Shown here: positions 25,101-34,612 of the stretch, piece by piece
Position numbering within the stretch: position 1 is the first letter of the stretch
Layout: the number at the start of each line of letters is the position of its first letter
Source of the DNA: Owenia fusiformis
Taxonomy: Eukaryota > Annelida > Polychaeta > Sabellida > Oweniidae
Direction of reading: 5' to 3'
DNA: 64,000 nucleotides
NCBI GenBank assembly: GCA_903813345.2
Contig: CAIIXF020000010.1
Location: 1,045,169 to 1,109,168, forward strand
Program-made: the position numbers and the translations under genes
The notes under the pieces: generated by a model
The model's input: the letters and a program-made list of their open reading frames with translations, nothing else
What the model was told of the DNA's origin: nothing
Database searches by the model: none

Positions 25101-25760
25101 TCTGTAACAACTGGCAGTTGGTGACATTTTGTGTGTTTGTATATGCCTTGTACAATATAGGCATGGACTAATTTGCTAAAGGCCAATTTCATCTCCACCA
25201 ATATTGCATTGTGTTATTTTTAGTAAATCTCATTTTTAGGCTGCAATCTCTATGTTGAAGCAAGAATACAAAGAAGAGGGAAAACTCAGCGATGCTCTTA
25301 AACTTTCTCTTAAAGTGTTAAGCAAAACTTTAGATATGACAAAGCTGACTTCAGAAAAAAGTAAGTCTATGTTCAAGACTTTTCATAATCCTGACTCATT
25401 CATATGGCACATTTTTGCAGGTACTTTTAGAAATATTGTCCACATTGAACTAAAAATTATGAAAATTTTCCATTATACTAAAAAAGATTAATCTAGGCTA
25501 GCCTTTAACAGCTCTCAAACAAACCTTTTTGAAAAAATGATGATTTATCATGGTCACTTCCTCAAAAATGTGATTGACCTATTTTTTATTGTTGAATTGT
25601 AGTTGAAATGACAACTTTAACACGTGAGAATGGTGTAACACAAATCAAGATCCTCCAGAATGCAGATGTGGATGAGCTGATTAAGGCACATGAAGCTGAA
25701 GAGGCAAAGATTGAGGCAGAGAAGAAACAAAAAGAGAAGGAAAAATCTGAAAAGTCATAG
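19102..25760 (+). CDS. PSMA4: Proteasome subunit alpha type-4 (20S core alpha3), complete
   Basis: Alpha-ring subunit of the 20S proteasome, a structural rather than catalytic subunit that helps form the gated pore. Seven coding exons join in frame: 19102-19104, 22225-22267, 22953-23115, 23338-23504, 24274-24404, 25240-25360 and 25603-25760 (stop TAG). They total 786 nt, i.e. 261 residues, the same length as I recall for the vertebrate protein. The first exon contributes only the ATG, directly followed by a GTGAGA donor. The protein opens with [20 protein letters not shown], containing the proteasome alpha-subunit signature at residues 5-27. It continues with the conserved [13 protein letters not shown] and [13 protein letters not shown] blocks and ends in a Lys/Glu-rich tail. 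Exon 5 is preceded by two partial tandem copies of itself (see 24060-24404). A donor at 25769 and an acceptor near 26125 suggest an extra intron in the 3' UTR. Confidence 0.96.
19482..21480 (-). mobile_element. Dead Jockey/CR1-type non-LTR retrotransposon, 5'-truncated
   Basis: Minus-strand remains of a LINE ORF2 lie in PSMA4 intron 1. From 21345 downward come the pre-RT region, the RT fingers ([11 protein letters not shown] near 20910), NYRPVSLTS near 20730, the [11 protein letters not shown] block near 20520, the [14 protein letters not shown] block near 20340, the FADD catalytic box near 20270, and a C-terminal stretch with RRAARFIT near 19810. At least four shifts of frame and internal stops break it. 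The endonuclease domain is absent, as is usual after 5' truncation. The 3' end probably reaches 19350-19480. Expression as part of PSMA4 is not expected. Confidence 0.9.
21480..22224. other. Rest of PSMA4 intron 1
   Basis: It includes possible 5' remains of the LINE up to ~21650 and otherwise AT-rich sequence with no identified feature. Confidence 0.4.
24060..24404 (+). repeat. Three tandem copies of the PSMA4 exon 5 acceptor region
   Basis: The intron end plus about the first 70 nt of exon 5 occur three times, with exon-like starts at 24068, 24170 and 24274 (spacing 102 and 104). Only the last copy runs on into the full exon and a GTAAGT donor at 24405. Copy 2 keeps the ttttcag acceptor and reads GKRPFGVS like the real exon. 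It lacks one codon (the TAT after AAACAT) and ends at a GTGAGC donor-like site at 24239. Copy 1 is more diverged. The duplicated reading frame is a local tandem duplication, not a second gene. Confidence 0.9.
24731..24785. repeat. Short palindrome in PSMA4 intron 5
   Basis: 'tggggtttatcc' at 24731-24742 faces 'ggataaacccca' at 24774-24785. Between them, 'gggagatatacatatctccc' is itself a palindrome, so the whole can fold. Probably the core of a small MITE. Confidence 0.6.
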
Positions 25761-25836
25761 TAGAAATTGTAAGTTTTCTATAATTTTTCAGTTATTGTTG
25801 TTATACATGTGTATTTATTTTGTAAAACTATCATGC

Positions 25837-25842
25837 AATAAA
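25837..25842 (+). terminator. Proximal polyadenylation signal of PSMA4
   Basis: AATAAA 77 nt after the stop codon. A distal AATAAA lies at 26600-26605, preceded by a possible 3' UTR intron. Confidence 0.45.
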
Positions 25843-26599
25843 CTATGCTATGTTGTCAGCTTTTTTATAATGTTGAATATACTTGATCTATTTTGTTATT
25901 GACATATAATAATCCAGTATATTGTTTTTATGAGAGCTTTTTAGTTTATCATCCTACTAGCGTTCTAAAATGTTTTCTACCCTTCCCATTATGTCTTCCT
26001 TTAGATTTGTATAGCATCAAGTAACCTTTATTCAGGGAACTTATCAGAATAGAAAAGACAACGTACTTAGATGTTTTCAATCAAAGAGCTTGTAAAATAA
26101 TCAAAATGTTTTTGTTTTGTTTCAGAAGGTTATCCACTTTGTAAATAGACATTGGATTGTATGATTGGAATGGAATACAACAACAGCCTTAATCCATCAG
26201 TTTTGCCAACTTCAGTTTCCGAGATGATAGCTGTCAAATCTATGGATTGTACACAACATTGGAGATGGCGACATCATAGTACCTTACTGTGACATCCTAA
26301 AATCTGATGGTGACATCACAATACTTTACGGAGACTCCTCGAATGTATATGCCAAGTTATACATGACCTGATTGGATACAAGTTACAACTTGTTTACTTA
26401 CAGGTCATTTAACCATTGAACACTGAGTATTCACATAGATGATGATTGAATTAAGAATAAGGCATCTGCATATGTCACACTGGGAAATAGTCTCATTTAC
26501 TCAGAATTTTAGGAATTGTACTTTTGAAGCTATAATTCAATCATATCACAAATGTTCATGTAGTGTATTGTGTGTATTCAGAAATTTTGTCACATGAAC

Positions 26600-26605
26600 A
26601 ATAAA
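26600..26605 (+). terminator. Distal polyadenylation signal of PSMA4
   Basis: AATAAA followed within ~35 nt by a GT-rich stretch ('ttttttgtgtgtatt'), as in real cleavage regions. It would belong to transcripts that splice 25769 to ~26125 or read straight through. Confidence 0.5.
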
Positions 26606-26913
26606 CAAATATTCAAACAGAGCTTTTTTGTGTGTATTATGTTTACAACCCTGCCTGCCATCAACCAAATGGAGAAGTCTTTTTGTCATTGTTAGTTAGA
26701 AACCTGACTTAACTTTTTCTTATGATCAAGTCACTGATTTTGCTGTTACTCTGTAACTTTTTAGCTATTAACATGCCATAATAAGTGTGCAATTTCTTAA
26801 ATGTATATTAATGATCTTTTTAAGTAAATTTATAGTTCATACTCTCGCTCTATAAGATTAGCAACCATATAGTTCTATGAACAAAGGTGAACAATTTGAA
26901 AATCTTCATTCCC

Positions 26914-27214
26914 TTAACCTCTTGAATACCCAGAGTGACGGATATATCCGTCACAAATGAAATAAGACTGGTGCCCAGAGGGACGAGAAAATCCGTCACA
27001 AAATTTTTCACAAAAATTGCTCTCATTTGAACAATTTTCATCCAATTTACACAAAAATTGTTTTAAAACGTGTAGAAATGATCTCTGCCGTCCAATTTTA
27101 CTAAGCTGAGCATCTAAAGTTGTATAGGTATGTAATAAAATGTCAAAAGGTGGCAAAAAATGAAAAATTATCTGGTTTCATGCCAATTTTAGAGCCTGGG
27201 ATTCAAGAGGTTAA
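26914..27214. mobile_element. TTAA-flanked MITE (piggyBac-like), 301 bp
   Basis: TTAA at both ends (26914-26917 and 27211-27214). Terminal inverted repeats are 'cctcttgaatacccag' and the complement of 'cctgggattcaagagg'. Near the left end is an internal palindrome, 'tgacggatatatccgtca'. TTAA target sites with CC...GG termini are the hallmark of piggyBac-type elements. There is no transposase inside. A degraded relative lies at 10965. Confidence 0.75.
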
Positions 27215-27415
27215 TCCCTTGTATATGAATGGAATATGAAAGGTTAACAGCAAATTAGATTCTTAAATGCCATATCATCAAATCATAAAGGATCCACTAA
27301 TGTCCTATATGCTATAGATGTCTTTAGATTGTTGCTTTTCAATGAATTATTTTTCATATTCTTAGAATTCTTGAAGAACCAATTCACTTGAAATCCCATT
27401 CCTTTTTGATACTGA

Positions 27416-28114
27416 CACGCTCGGTGATCGTCCAAAAATGATGGAGGGGGGATTAGGCGATTTCTGCAAGAAAACTCAACAAATTTGGGAGATTTATTTT
27501 TTCAAGAGAAAATTTACACGTGTATACAAGACATGATAAGACATGCTACTTGAATTTATTCTTATGACCCCAAATTTTCCCATTTTTCATTCTCCGGAGA
27601 TATAATATCCAGTTTCTTACAGGGGTTCTGAGTTTATTTTTTTTTAAATGCACGAGTTCTTGTGAATTTGTTCCATCGTAAAGATATAAAAATCCCCCCC
27701 CTCCATCCGATCCCCCCTCCATCCCAAATTAATTTATTTCGATTATGTTTTGTATAACGCATGGAAACTAACTTTAAAAAGTGAGCAATGTCATAAGTAT
27801 TGTGATAATAACGTCCCTTATACCTATTTATTACAGGTTGTGTAGACCATTGTTGCCCGATTTATAGCAAAAACATTGACTTTTGCACGTTGGTGATGAT
27901 ACGCCTTTTTTAATAGATCTCATATCTTAGAAGAGTACCAGTTCAAAAAAAATACTAGATGACCTAACATATTTTGCCATGCACTGCGCCTATTCATTTG
28001 GCAATTCAATTGTAAATTTTCTCTTGAAAAAATAAATCTTCCAAATTTGTTGAGTTTTCTTGCAGAAATCGCCTAATCCCCCCCTCCATCATTTTTGGAC
28101 GATCACCGGGCGTG
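27416..28114. mobile_element. Non-autonomous DNA transposon with ~100-bp terminal inverted repeats
   Basis: Left arm 27416-27516 and right arm 28012-28114 are near-perfect inverted complements. Both carry 'gatcgtccaaaaatgatgga' and 'ttctgcaagaaaactcaac'. The tips read CACGC...GCGTG. The ~490-bp interior has no transposase frame. The high identity of the arms suggests recent activity. Confidence 0.85.
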
Positions 28115-28452
28115 CTGAAGAAAATAGGATTTATTTTGTCAGTTTACATGAAACTAGAGTATTGCCATTTCCCATTGGTTAAAGCAGGGTTCGTACACAC
28201 CTGAAAATCAAAATGTATTTGGTCAGCCATTGTCATTGTGGGTGAATTGGATAGTGTGTTCCATTGTGAAAGAAAGGTTTATGGATTCAGCCGATCCAAT
28301 TATGATAATTTTGTTCCAATATTCAGGTACATTGTTTTGTTTATCAAATTATATATTGTAATAGTTTTTGATTGTTAAAGACCATCAAGGCACAATTATT
28401 TTGTTATATTAGGTAATTATGATAGTGATAATGGCCTCAGTGCTCAGTCAAG

Positions 28453-28524
28453 TCCTCGTTAGTATAGTGGTGAGTATCCCCGCCTGTCACGCGGGAGACC
28501 GGGGTTCGATTCCCCGACGGGGAG
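28453..28524 (+). tRNA. tRNA-Asp (GUC), copy 1
   Basis: 72 nt. The acceptor stem TCCTCGT pairs with ACGGGGA, and the discriminator is G73. The anticodon loop CTGTCAC is closed by CCCGC/GCGGG, and the T-arm is CGGGG-TTCGATT-CCCCG. GUC anticodon reads aspartate. Split internal pol III promoter boxes are present, and a TTTT terminator follows within 9 nt. Confidence 0.97.
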
Positions 28525-28925
28525 ACTAAATTTTGTTAACAATGTTTTATCTTTAACATTTTGATGAATAAAATCGATCAATGTTGTTATTAAGTTTATG
28601 AATCAATATGAAAATGAATAAAATAGCTGAATATATATTTGGGTTCACATGCTATTTATGTAGTAAGTTTTTGATGGTTCAAGCCCATCCAGACACAATT
28701 TATTTGTTATACTACATGTAATTGAAAAATGTGTTTAATTGTAAACGAAAGGTTCATGGTTCAAGCCAATACAACGATGCCAATTTTGTTCAAATATTAA
28801 GGTACATTATCTCATTTATCAAATTGTGTCATAATAGTTTTTGATGGTTAAAGACCATCAAGGCACAATTATTTTGTTATATTAGGTAATTATGATAGTG
28901 ATAATGGCCTCAGTGCTCAGTCAAG

Positions 28926-28997
28926 TCCTCGTTAGTATAGTGGTGAGTATCCCCGCCTGTCACGCGGGAGACTGGGGTTCGATTCCCCGACGGGGAG
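28926..28997 (+). tRNA. tRNA-Asp (GUC), copy 2
   Basis: Identical to copy 1 except the first T-stem base is T instead of C (gagactgggg). This leaves a U-G wobble at the base of the T-stem, so function is probably kept. Confidence 0.95.
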
Positions 28998-29398
28998 ACT
29001 AAATTTTGTTAACAATGTTTTATCTTTAACATTTTGATGAATAAAATCGATCAATGTTGTTATTAAGTTTATGAATCAATATGAAAATGAATAAAATAGC
29101 TGAATATATATTTGGGTTCACATGCTATTTATGTAGTAAGTTTTTGATGGTTCAAGCCCATCCAGACACAATTTATTTGTTATACTACATGTAATTGAAA
29201 AATGTGTTTAATTGTAAACGAAAGGTTCATGGTTCAAGCCAATACAACGATGCCAATTTTGTTCAAATATTAAGGTACATTATCTCATTTATCAAATTGT
29301 GTCATAATAGTTTTTGATGGTTAAAGACCATCAAGGCACAATTATTTTGTTATATTAGGTAATTATGATAGTGATAATGGCCTCAGTGCTCAGTCAAG

Positions 29399-29470
29399 TC
29401 CTCGTTAGTATAGTGGTGAGTATCCCCGCCTGTCACGCGGGAGACCGGGGTTCGATTCCCCGACGGGGAG
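29399..29470 (+). tRNA. tRNA-Asp (GUC), copy 3
   Basis: Same sequence as copy 1, including all stems, the GTC anticodon and the downstream TTTT. Confidence 0.97.
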
Positions 29471-29887
29471 ACTAAATTTTGTTAACAATGTTTTATCTTT
29501 AACATTTTGATGAATAAAATCGATCAATGTTGTTATTAAGTTTATGAATCAATATGAAAATGAATAAAATAGCTGAATATATATTTGGGTTCACATGCTA
29601 TTTATGTAGTAAGTTTTTGATGGTTCAAGCCCATCCAGACACAATTTATTTGTTATACTACATGTAATTGAAAAATGTGTTTAATTGTAAACGAAAGGTT
29701 CATGGTTCAGGCCAATCCAATGATGACAATTATGTTCCAATATTTAGGTACATTGTGTTATTTATCAAATTGTGTCGTAATAGTTTTTGATGGTTAACGA
29801 GCATCGAGGCACAATTATTTTGTTACATTAGGTAATTAAGTTCAGTGTTGTTTATGGTATTGATAATGGCTACATAGGTCAGTCAAG

Positions 29888-29959
29888 TCCTCGTTAGTAT
29901 AGTGGTGAGTATCCCCGCCTGTCACGCGGGAGACCGGGGTACGATTCCCCGACGGGGAG
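29888..29959 (+). tRNA. tRNA-Asp (GUC), copy 4, T-loop variant
   Basis: Same as copy 1 except the T-loop reads TACGATT instead of TTCGATT. The universally conserved U55 (pseudouridine) is A. This base makes the tertiary contact with G18 and lies in the B-box promoter, so this copy may be a pseudogene. Confidence 0.85.
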
Positions 29960-30376
29960 ACTAAATTTTGTTAACAATGTTTTATCTTTAACATTTTGAT
30001 GAATAAAATTGATCAATGTTGTTATCAAATTCATGAATCAATATGAAAATGAATAGAATAGCTGAATATATATTTGGGTTCATATGCTGTTTATGTAGTA
30101 AAGTTTTTGATGGTTCAAGCCCACCCAGACACAATTTATTTGTTATACTACATGTAATTGGAAAATGTGTTTAATTGTAAACGAAAGGTTCATGGTTCAA
30201 GCCAATACAACGATGCCAATTTTATAAAATATTAAGGTACATTATCTCATTTATCAAATTGTGTCATAATAGTTTTTGACGGTTAAAGACAATTGAGGCA
30301 CTATTATTTTGTTATATTAGGTAATTATGTTCAGTGCTGTTTATGATAGTGATAATGGCCTCAGTGATCAGTCAAG

Positions 30377-30448
30377 TCCTCGTTAGTATAGTGGTGAGTA
30401 TCCCCGCCTGTCACGCGGGAGACCGGGGTTCGATTCCCCGACGGGGAG
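30377..30448 (+). tRNA. tRNA-Asp (GUC), copy 5
   Basis: Tandem-array copy with the same 72-nt body as copy 1. The 3' flank differs (tcttaattttg) because the repeat unit stops here. The TTTT terminator is still present. Confidence 0.96.
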
Positions 30449-30654
30449 TCTTAATTTTGCAACTACTCGTAAACATAACTGGTTTTTTAACCTTAACAGA
30501 ACTTCGGATTTAGCAGTACCATTTGACACTTCGAAGGATGAAATAGCTAGGTATAAAGGCTTCACAAGATTGGCACCGAAACATTTGGAATGATGGTCAA
30601 CACCCACGCGGCCAAAGGAACAAGCTAAGGACATAGTGCACATTTAAACTTCAT

Positions 30655-31040
30655 ACACAGCCTGAGACTTATTTGAAGTCTGACATACCCCTTTCTTGTA
30701 GAAGGGCATTTGCTTCAGTCAGATGCGGTGTGGCACCATTACGAATAGAGACTGGGCGCTTTGAAAGACTATCAGAACAGGAAAGAATATGTGTTTTATG
30801 TGACACTGGCTCAGTGGAAAATGAAAAGCATTTTATGTTGGACTGTGCTTTTTATAACGATTTAAGGTCATACTTGTTCAGAAAGGTTGTAAATCAACTG
30901 CCTGCATTTTTACATATAAACAGAGACTTGAAATTCTTTAACTTAATGAGCAATACTAGTATTTACCTACATTGTATATGTTGCAAAGGCCTGTGGCCAA
31001 ATGTTGAAACTTCAAGAAAATTTTCTATATAAATGATTTA
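30655..31040 (+). mobile_element. C-terminal fragment of a second LINE family
   Basis: The open frame ending at 31032 carries the CVLC...E...HFMLDC...Y zinc-knuckle-like block (near 30790-30860). This closes the ORF2 of several non-LTR retrotransposons, followed by a short tail. No RT palm motifs are present, so it is a 5'-truncated copy. AT-rich sequence to ~31135 with AATAAA motifs may be its 3' UTR. Confidence 0.65.
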
Positions 31041-31139
31041 CATGTATTTATAGTGTCCTATAGGTCGTTGTCAGCCTGGGGTGTTTTCATTGTATTTTAT
31101 GTTTTAAAACTCATGACACTTTAATAAAATAAATAATAT

Positions 31140-34100
31140 ATATGAATCTGTATTTGTCACAAAAATACAATCATTAGAGATATGTCAGAATTTGTACCAA
31201 TTTAGGCATTTGGGTGACCATTTAAGATTTAAAAGGCACAAATAATCAAGACAATTTGAATTTTCTGAGGTGCAAATCAGGAAAACAATACCATTATACC
31301 AATCTATCCTAAATTTCCTTGGATTTGAGAATAATATAGCCATACTTTGAAGAAATGAGAAAATTATTGCTAAATCCCACATAAGGTGGCCATTTTGAAT
31401 TTTAACATGGAATGATTCTCAGAATTCTCACTTATATGTTTGTATTTAATATTTTTAAGTTCATTTAGGTTCTACTATATGTAAAACAAATATTTCATTT
31501 CTCTCATGTTGTACTGATAGCATAAAAGCTAGAATTGAATCTAAGCATGACATAATACATCACATTCAAGGTACACAGTAGAGCCATTCTATAGTACTAT
31601 CTTAGAACAAATAAATGGATAAGTTGATCTCTGCCTTGCTAAATAATTTGTCCTTATTTGTTATTATGATATATTATCATTTGCCAGTTTTGGTTTACCT
31701 GTGATATATTTCAAAAACGAAGCATTGAGTTGGTGCTTAAATCCTTAAATAAAAAAAACCAATATAACAGTGAAGTGTATTCATTATTATACTGTAATAT
31801 GCCTTTTATTCATGTTTTGTTTTCATATAGAAGATTGATATGTGATACAAAAGTGAAACATAAAGCAATGTAATACTGTAAAACTAGAAAGTATTGAGCT
31901 AATTTTCATGTTTTTAATAATGAAATAATTAGAAATCAGGAAAAAATTTGCAATTACACCTAAAAGGTTTTGAATATAATAAAGGATTTCATAGCAATTT
32001 TGGAAATTAATTCAAAGACAGATTGACCAGGATCCAATATTTTTGTTAATATCAAAATTCTGCATACCAGTTTATGTGAAATTTTGCTTGTGATTAATTT
32101 AAAACCAATTCAATTTTGAATAAATATTGCCATCCTGAAATAATTACAATTGCCTTACACACAAGACGTCCTAGTTTTACATTATCCGGGAGGCACTAAA
32201 ATAAGACATATCTTCATAACCTTTTTTATATACATAAGTACATGTACCCTAATACAAGCTTTGAGGACCTGAAAACAAGATATACAATATTTATATTTAC
32301 AGACATAGAGAAAAATGTTTCATATCCCAATCATATCTACATTGATGTGAAATATGCCATTAACCATTGGGCTTTAATAAATAGTTAAAACTCTATACAA
32401 TATGCATGATTTTACTTGATAATCTTTTATTCACCAAAAATATTTTTAGAGTGCCCATATTTCTTAAAATGGGAATTGGCGTATGTCTGGTTGTGATTCA
32501 CACACACAATTCAACATATTGGCATTCAGTCCATTGCCCAAAAGGCAACTGGGTTTCCAAGGACAATGCCAAGAGTGAAATGTCGTTGCTACTGGCAGTC
32601 ACGCAGCAGTGAGTTTCGAACCCAAGAGAAGGGAGAAGAAACTTGATTAAAGGTGAATAAATTAATATAAATTAAAATCATGAATACACTACATCCAAAT
32701 CAGTAATCTTTGTTATTCCATTTGTTTAAAAATATCCCACCTATAGGGTCAAATATACCTTGTCACCATGGAAACTAATTTGATGTTTCACAATATTCTC
32801 AAAATGACATTAACCGTGTAACAATCCTTTGTAATTAAACACAATTCTTACTCAATTTTCTCTTGCAGGGTTTCAAACAATCTTTAATTGACCCAGGAAC
32901 TAAACAAGAACTTTCCATAAATTCAAGCAGTGTGATGCTTTCAATAATTTCACTATGGTTCATAATTGTTTCAGTTGAATACATTGAGCTACAAAACGTG
33001 CTAAATGCACAGTAAGTACCTCGAAATCAGAAATGATATTATGCAGCTTATTTCAAAAATCAGACAAGAAAAACTATTGAAATAATATGAATGTAATGCA
33101 CAATGTTTTCTTATATAGTTTATCCCAGTTAATGTTAGAAAACAATCCCATTGATTTCCACATTTCAAAAATGAACTTTCATAATAATGTTCTACTTGTG
33201 AATTCCTTCAGTCATTCACTCCGGTCTTATTTTTATGTGGTGTGTCATGGCAGATCTAGATAGTATCTCTTAGACAGTGAGTTAGACCATTTAGATTGAC
33301 AGAACACTCACAAACTCTGCTGTTATCAATTGTGATGTAAATCTATATGTACATATGGTATGTATTATTACGTAATACTGTACAAAGCGAAGTGCAATGA
33401 GCACTCAGAACCACAGAAAAACCAGTCTTATCAAAACGAATAAAGCAATCAAGCAAACCGAAATAATCGTATGTCAAATTAATAATTGGTGATCAAGTGC
33501 ACAATATATAACTAAATCTGCTGTGTTAAGGCTGGTCTTGACGCGGCTAATGGCTCACATTAACATATATGTGATCTGTATAGAACTGTATACGCTACAC
33601 TTAAACCTGTGTTACCGAACAAGACTTCTGATTTACCTTCTTAAAAGGGGTCAGCTCAAAATATCATTATTAATAACAGAAAGTATAAAATCGATCTTGA
33701 CATATTGATATGAGGTATTGAAGCATTTGCTTATCAAAACTACTGCCTCAGTCACATGTTCAATTATGGCTACTGTAGCACTTTTGACTGCTAAAATATG
33801 TGACTGAGAAATTCTACAGGCTGTATGATTGCTATTGGTCGTAGAAATATTAGAATGTACAGTATGTTTGCCATAGAAAATGGGATTGAGGCGTAATATG
33901 TAATGGTGTCAAAATGTCAAAAGTTGTGGAGAAACAAAGTTAATTTTGTTAGGGGGAAGAGGATGTAAATGACAATTTCATTTGTGAAGAATGTTTTTTT
34001 ATATTAACTCCATTTTTCCACAACTGACAACTGATTTGGATATCATCCCTTTGTACCCCTTACAGAGCAGGTTTGCATTGTTTCATTACAAAGGTGATGA

Positions 34101-34600
34101 TGTATTACAACAACACAGGCACAAAATGCTTTGTAACAAATTTAAACCTGCTGTTTAACAAGTAGCATTGTTCAATAGATTGTATTGAATGTATCTACAA
34201 AATGTGAGATCTGTTATAATATATATTAAGTTTTTTGCAATGAGGGCACAATTACAAATTGTTTTATTTAATATGCAACATCAGTATACACAAAATAATG
34301 TAAATCTAATGTAAATCTGCATGTTAATACGTCATTGCATTTGAAATCATAATCAATGCATTTTGAAGCTTAAAAGGGTCACTCCTGTTGAATATTCCAA
34401 GCTGTGTGTGCTGAGGATTCCATTCATTGCATTTTGAAGCTTTATACAGCAATCCATACATAGCTTTCTCATCAGATCATCGCATTTTGCACATGTCGTG
34501 ATCATTGCATTTTTATGATCATTGCATTTGTAGCTTTGAACAATGTTTCATATTGAATCTTTACATTGTTCCATTCTCAATCTTTAAACATGTGAAGATC
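31140..34600. other. Gene-poor interval between tRNA array and ARNT
   Basis: I see no supported coding exon, RNA gene or large repeat. A short inverted repeat 'ctcagtcacat' / 'atgtgactgag' at 33748-33808 could fold. The last few hundred bases before 34613 are the likely ARNT 3' UTR (minus strand). Confidence 0.5.
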
Positions 34601-34612
34601 ATTGTTATTGGC

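Larger units (their letters stand above)
28318..30470. repeat. Tandem array of ~473-489-bp units, each with a tRNA-Asp gene
   Basis: Unit starts follow the tRNAs with spacing 473, 473, 489 and 489 bp. Spacers share 'aacaatgttttatctttaac', 'tatatatttgggttcacatg' and 'ggttcaagcc' blocks. Units 1-3 are almost identical; units 4 and 5 are more diverged and contain an extra 'gttcagtgctgttt'-type insertion before the tRNA. This is expansion by unequal exchange, with the older copies on the right. Confidence 0.92.

Noticed and set aside
30383-30643. 86-codon minus-strand frame over tRNA copy 5
   Set aside because: Antisense to a tRNA gene and its flank; no homology.
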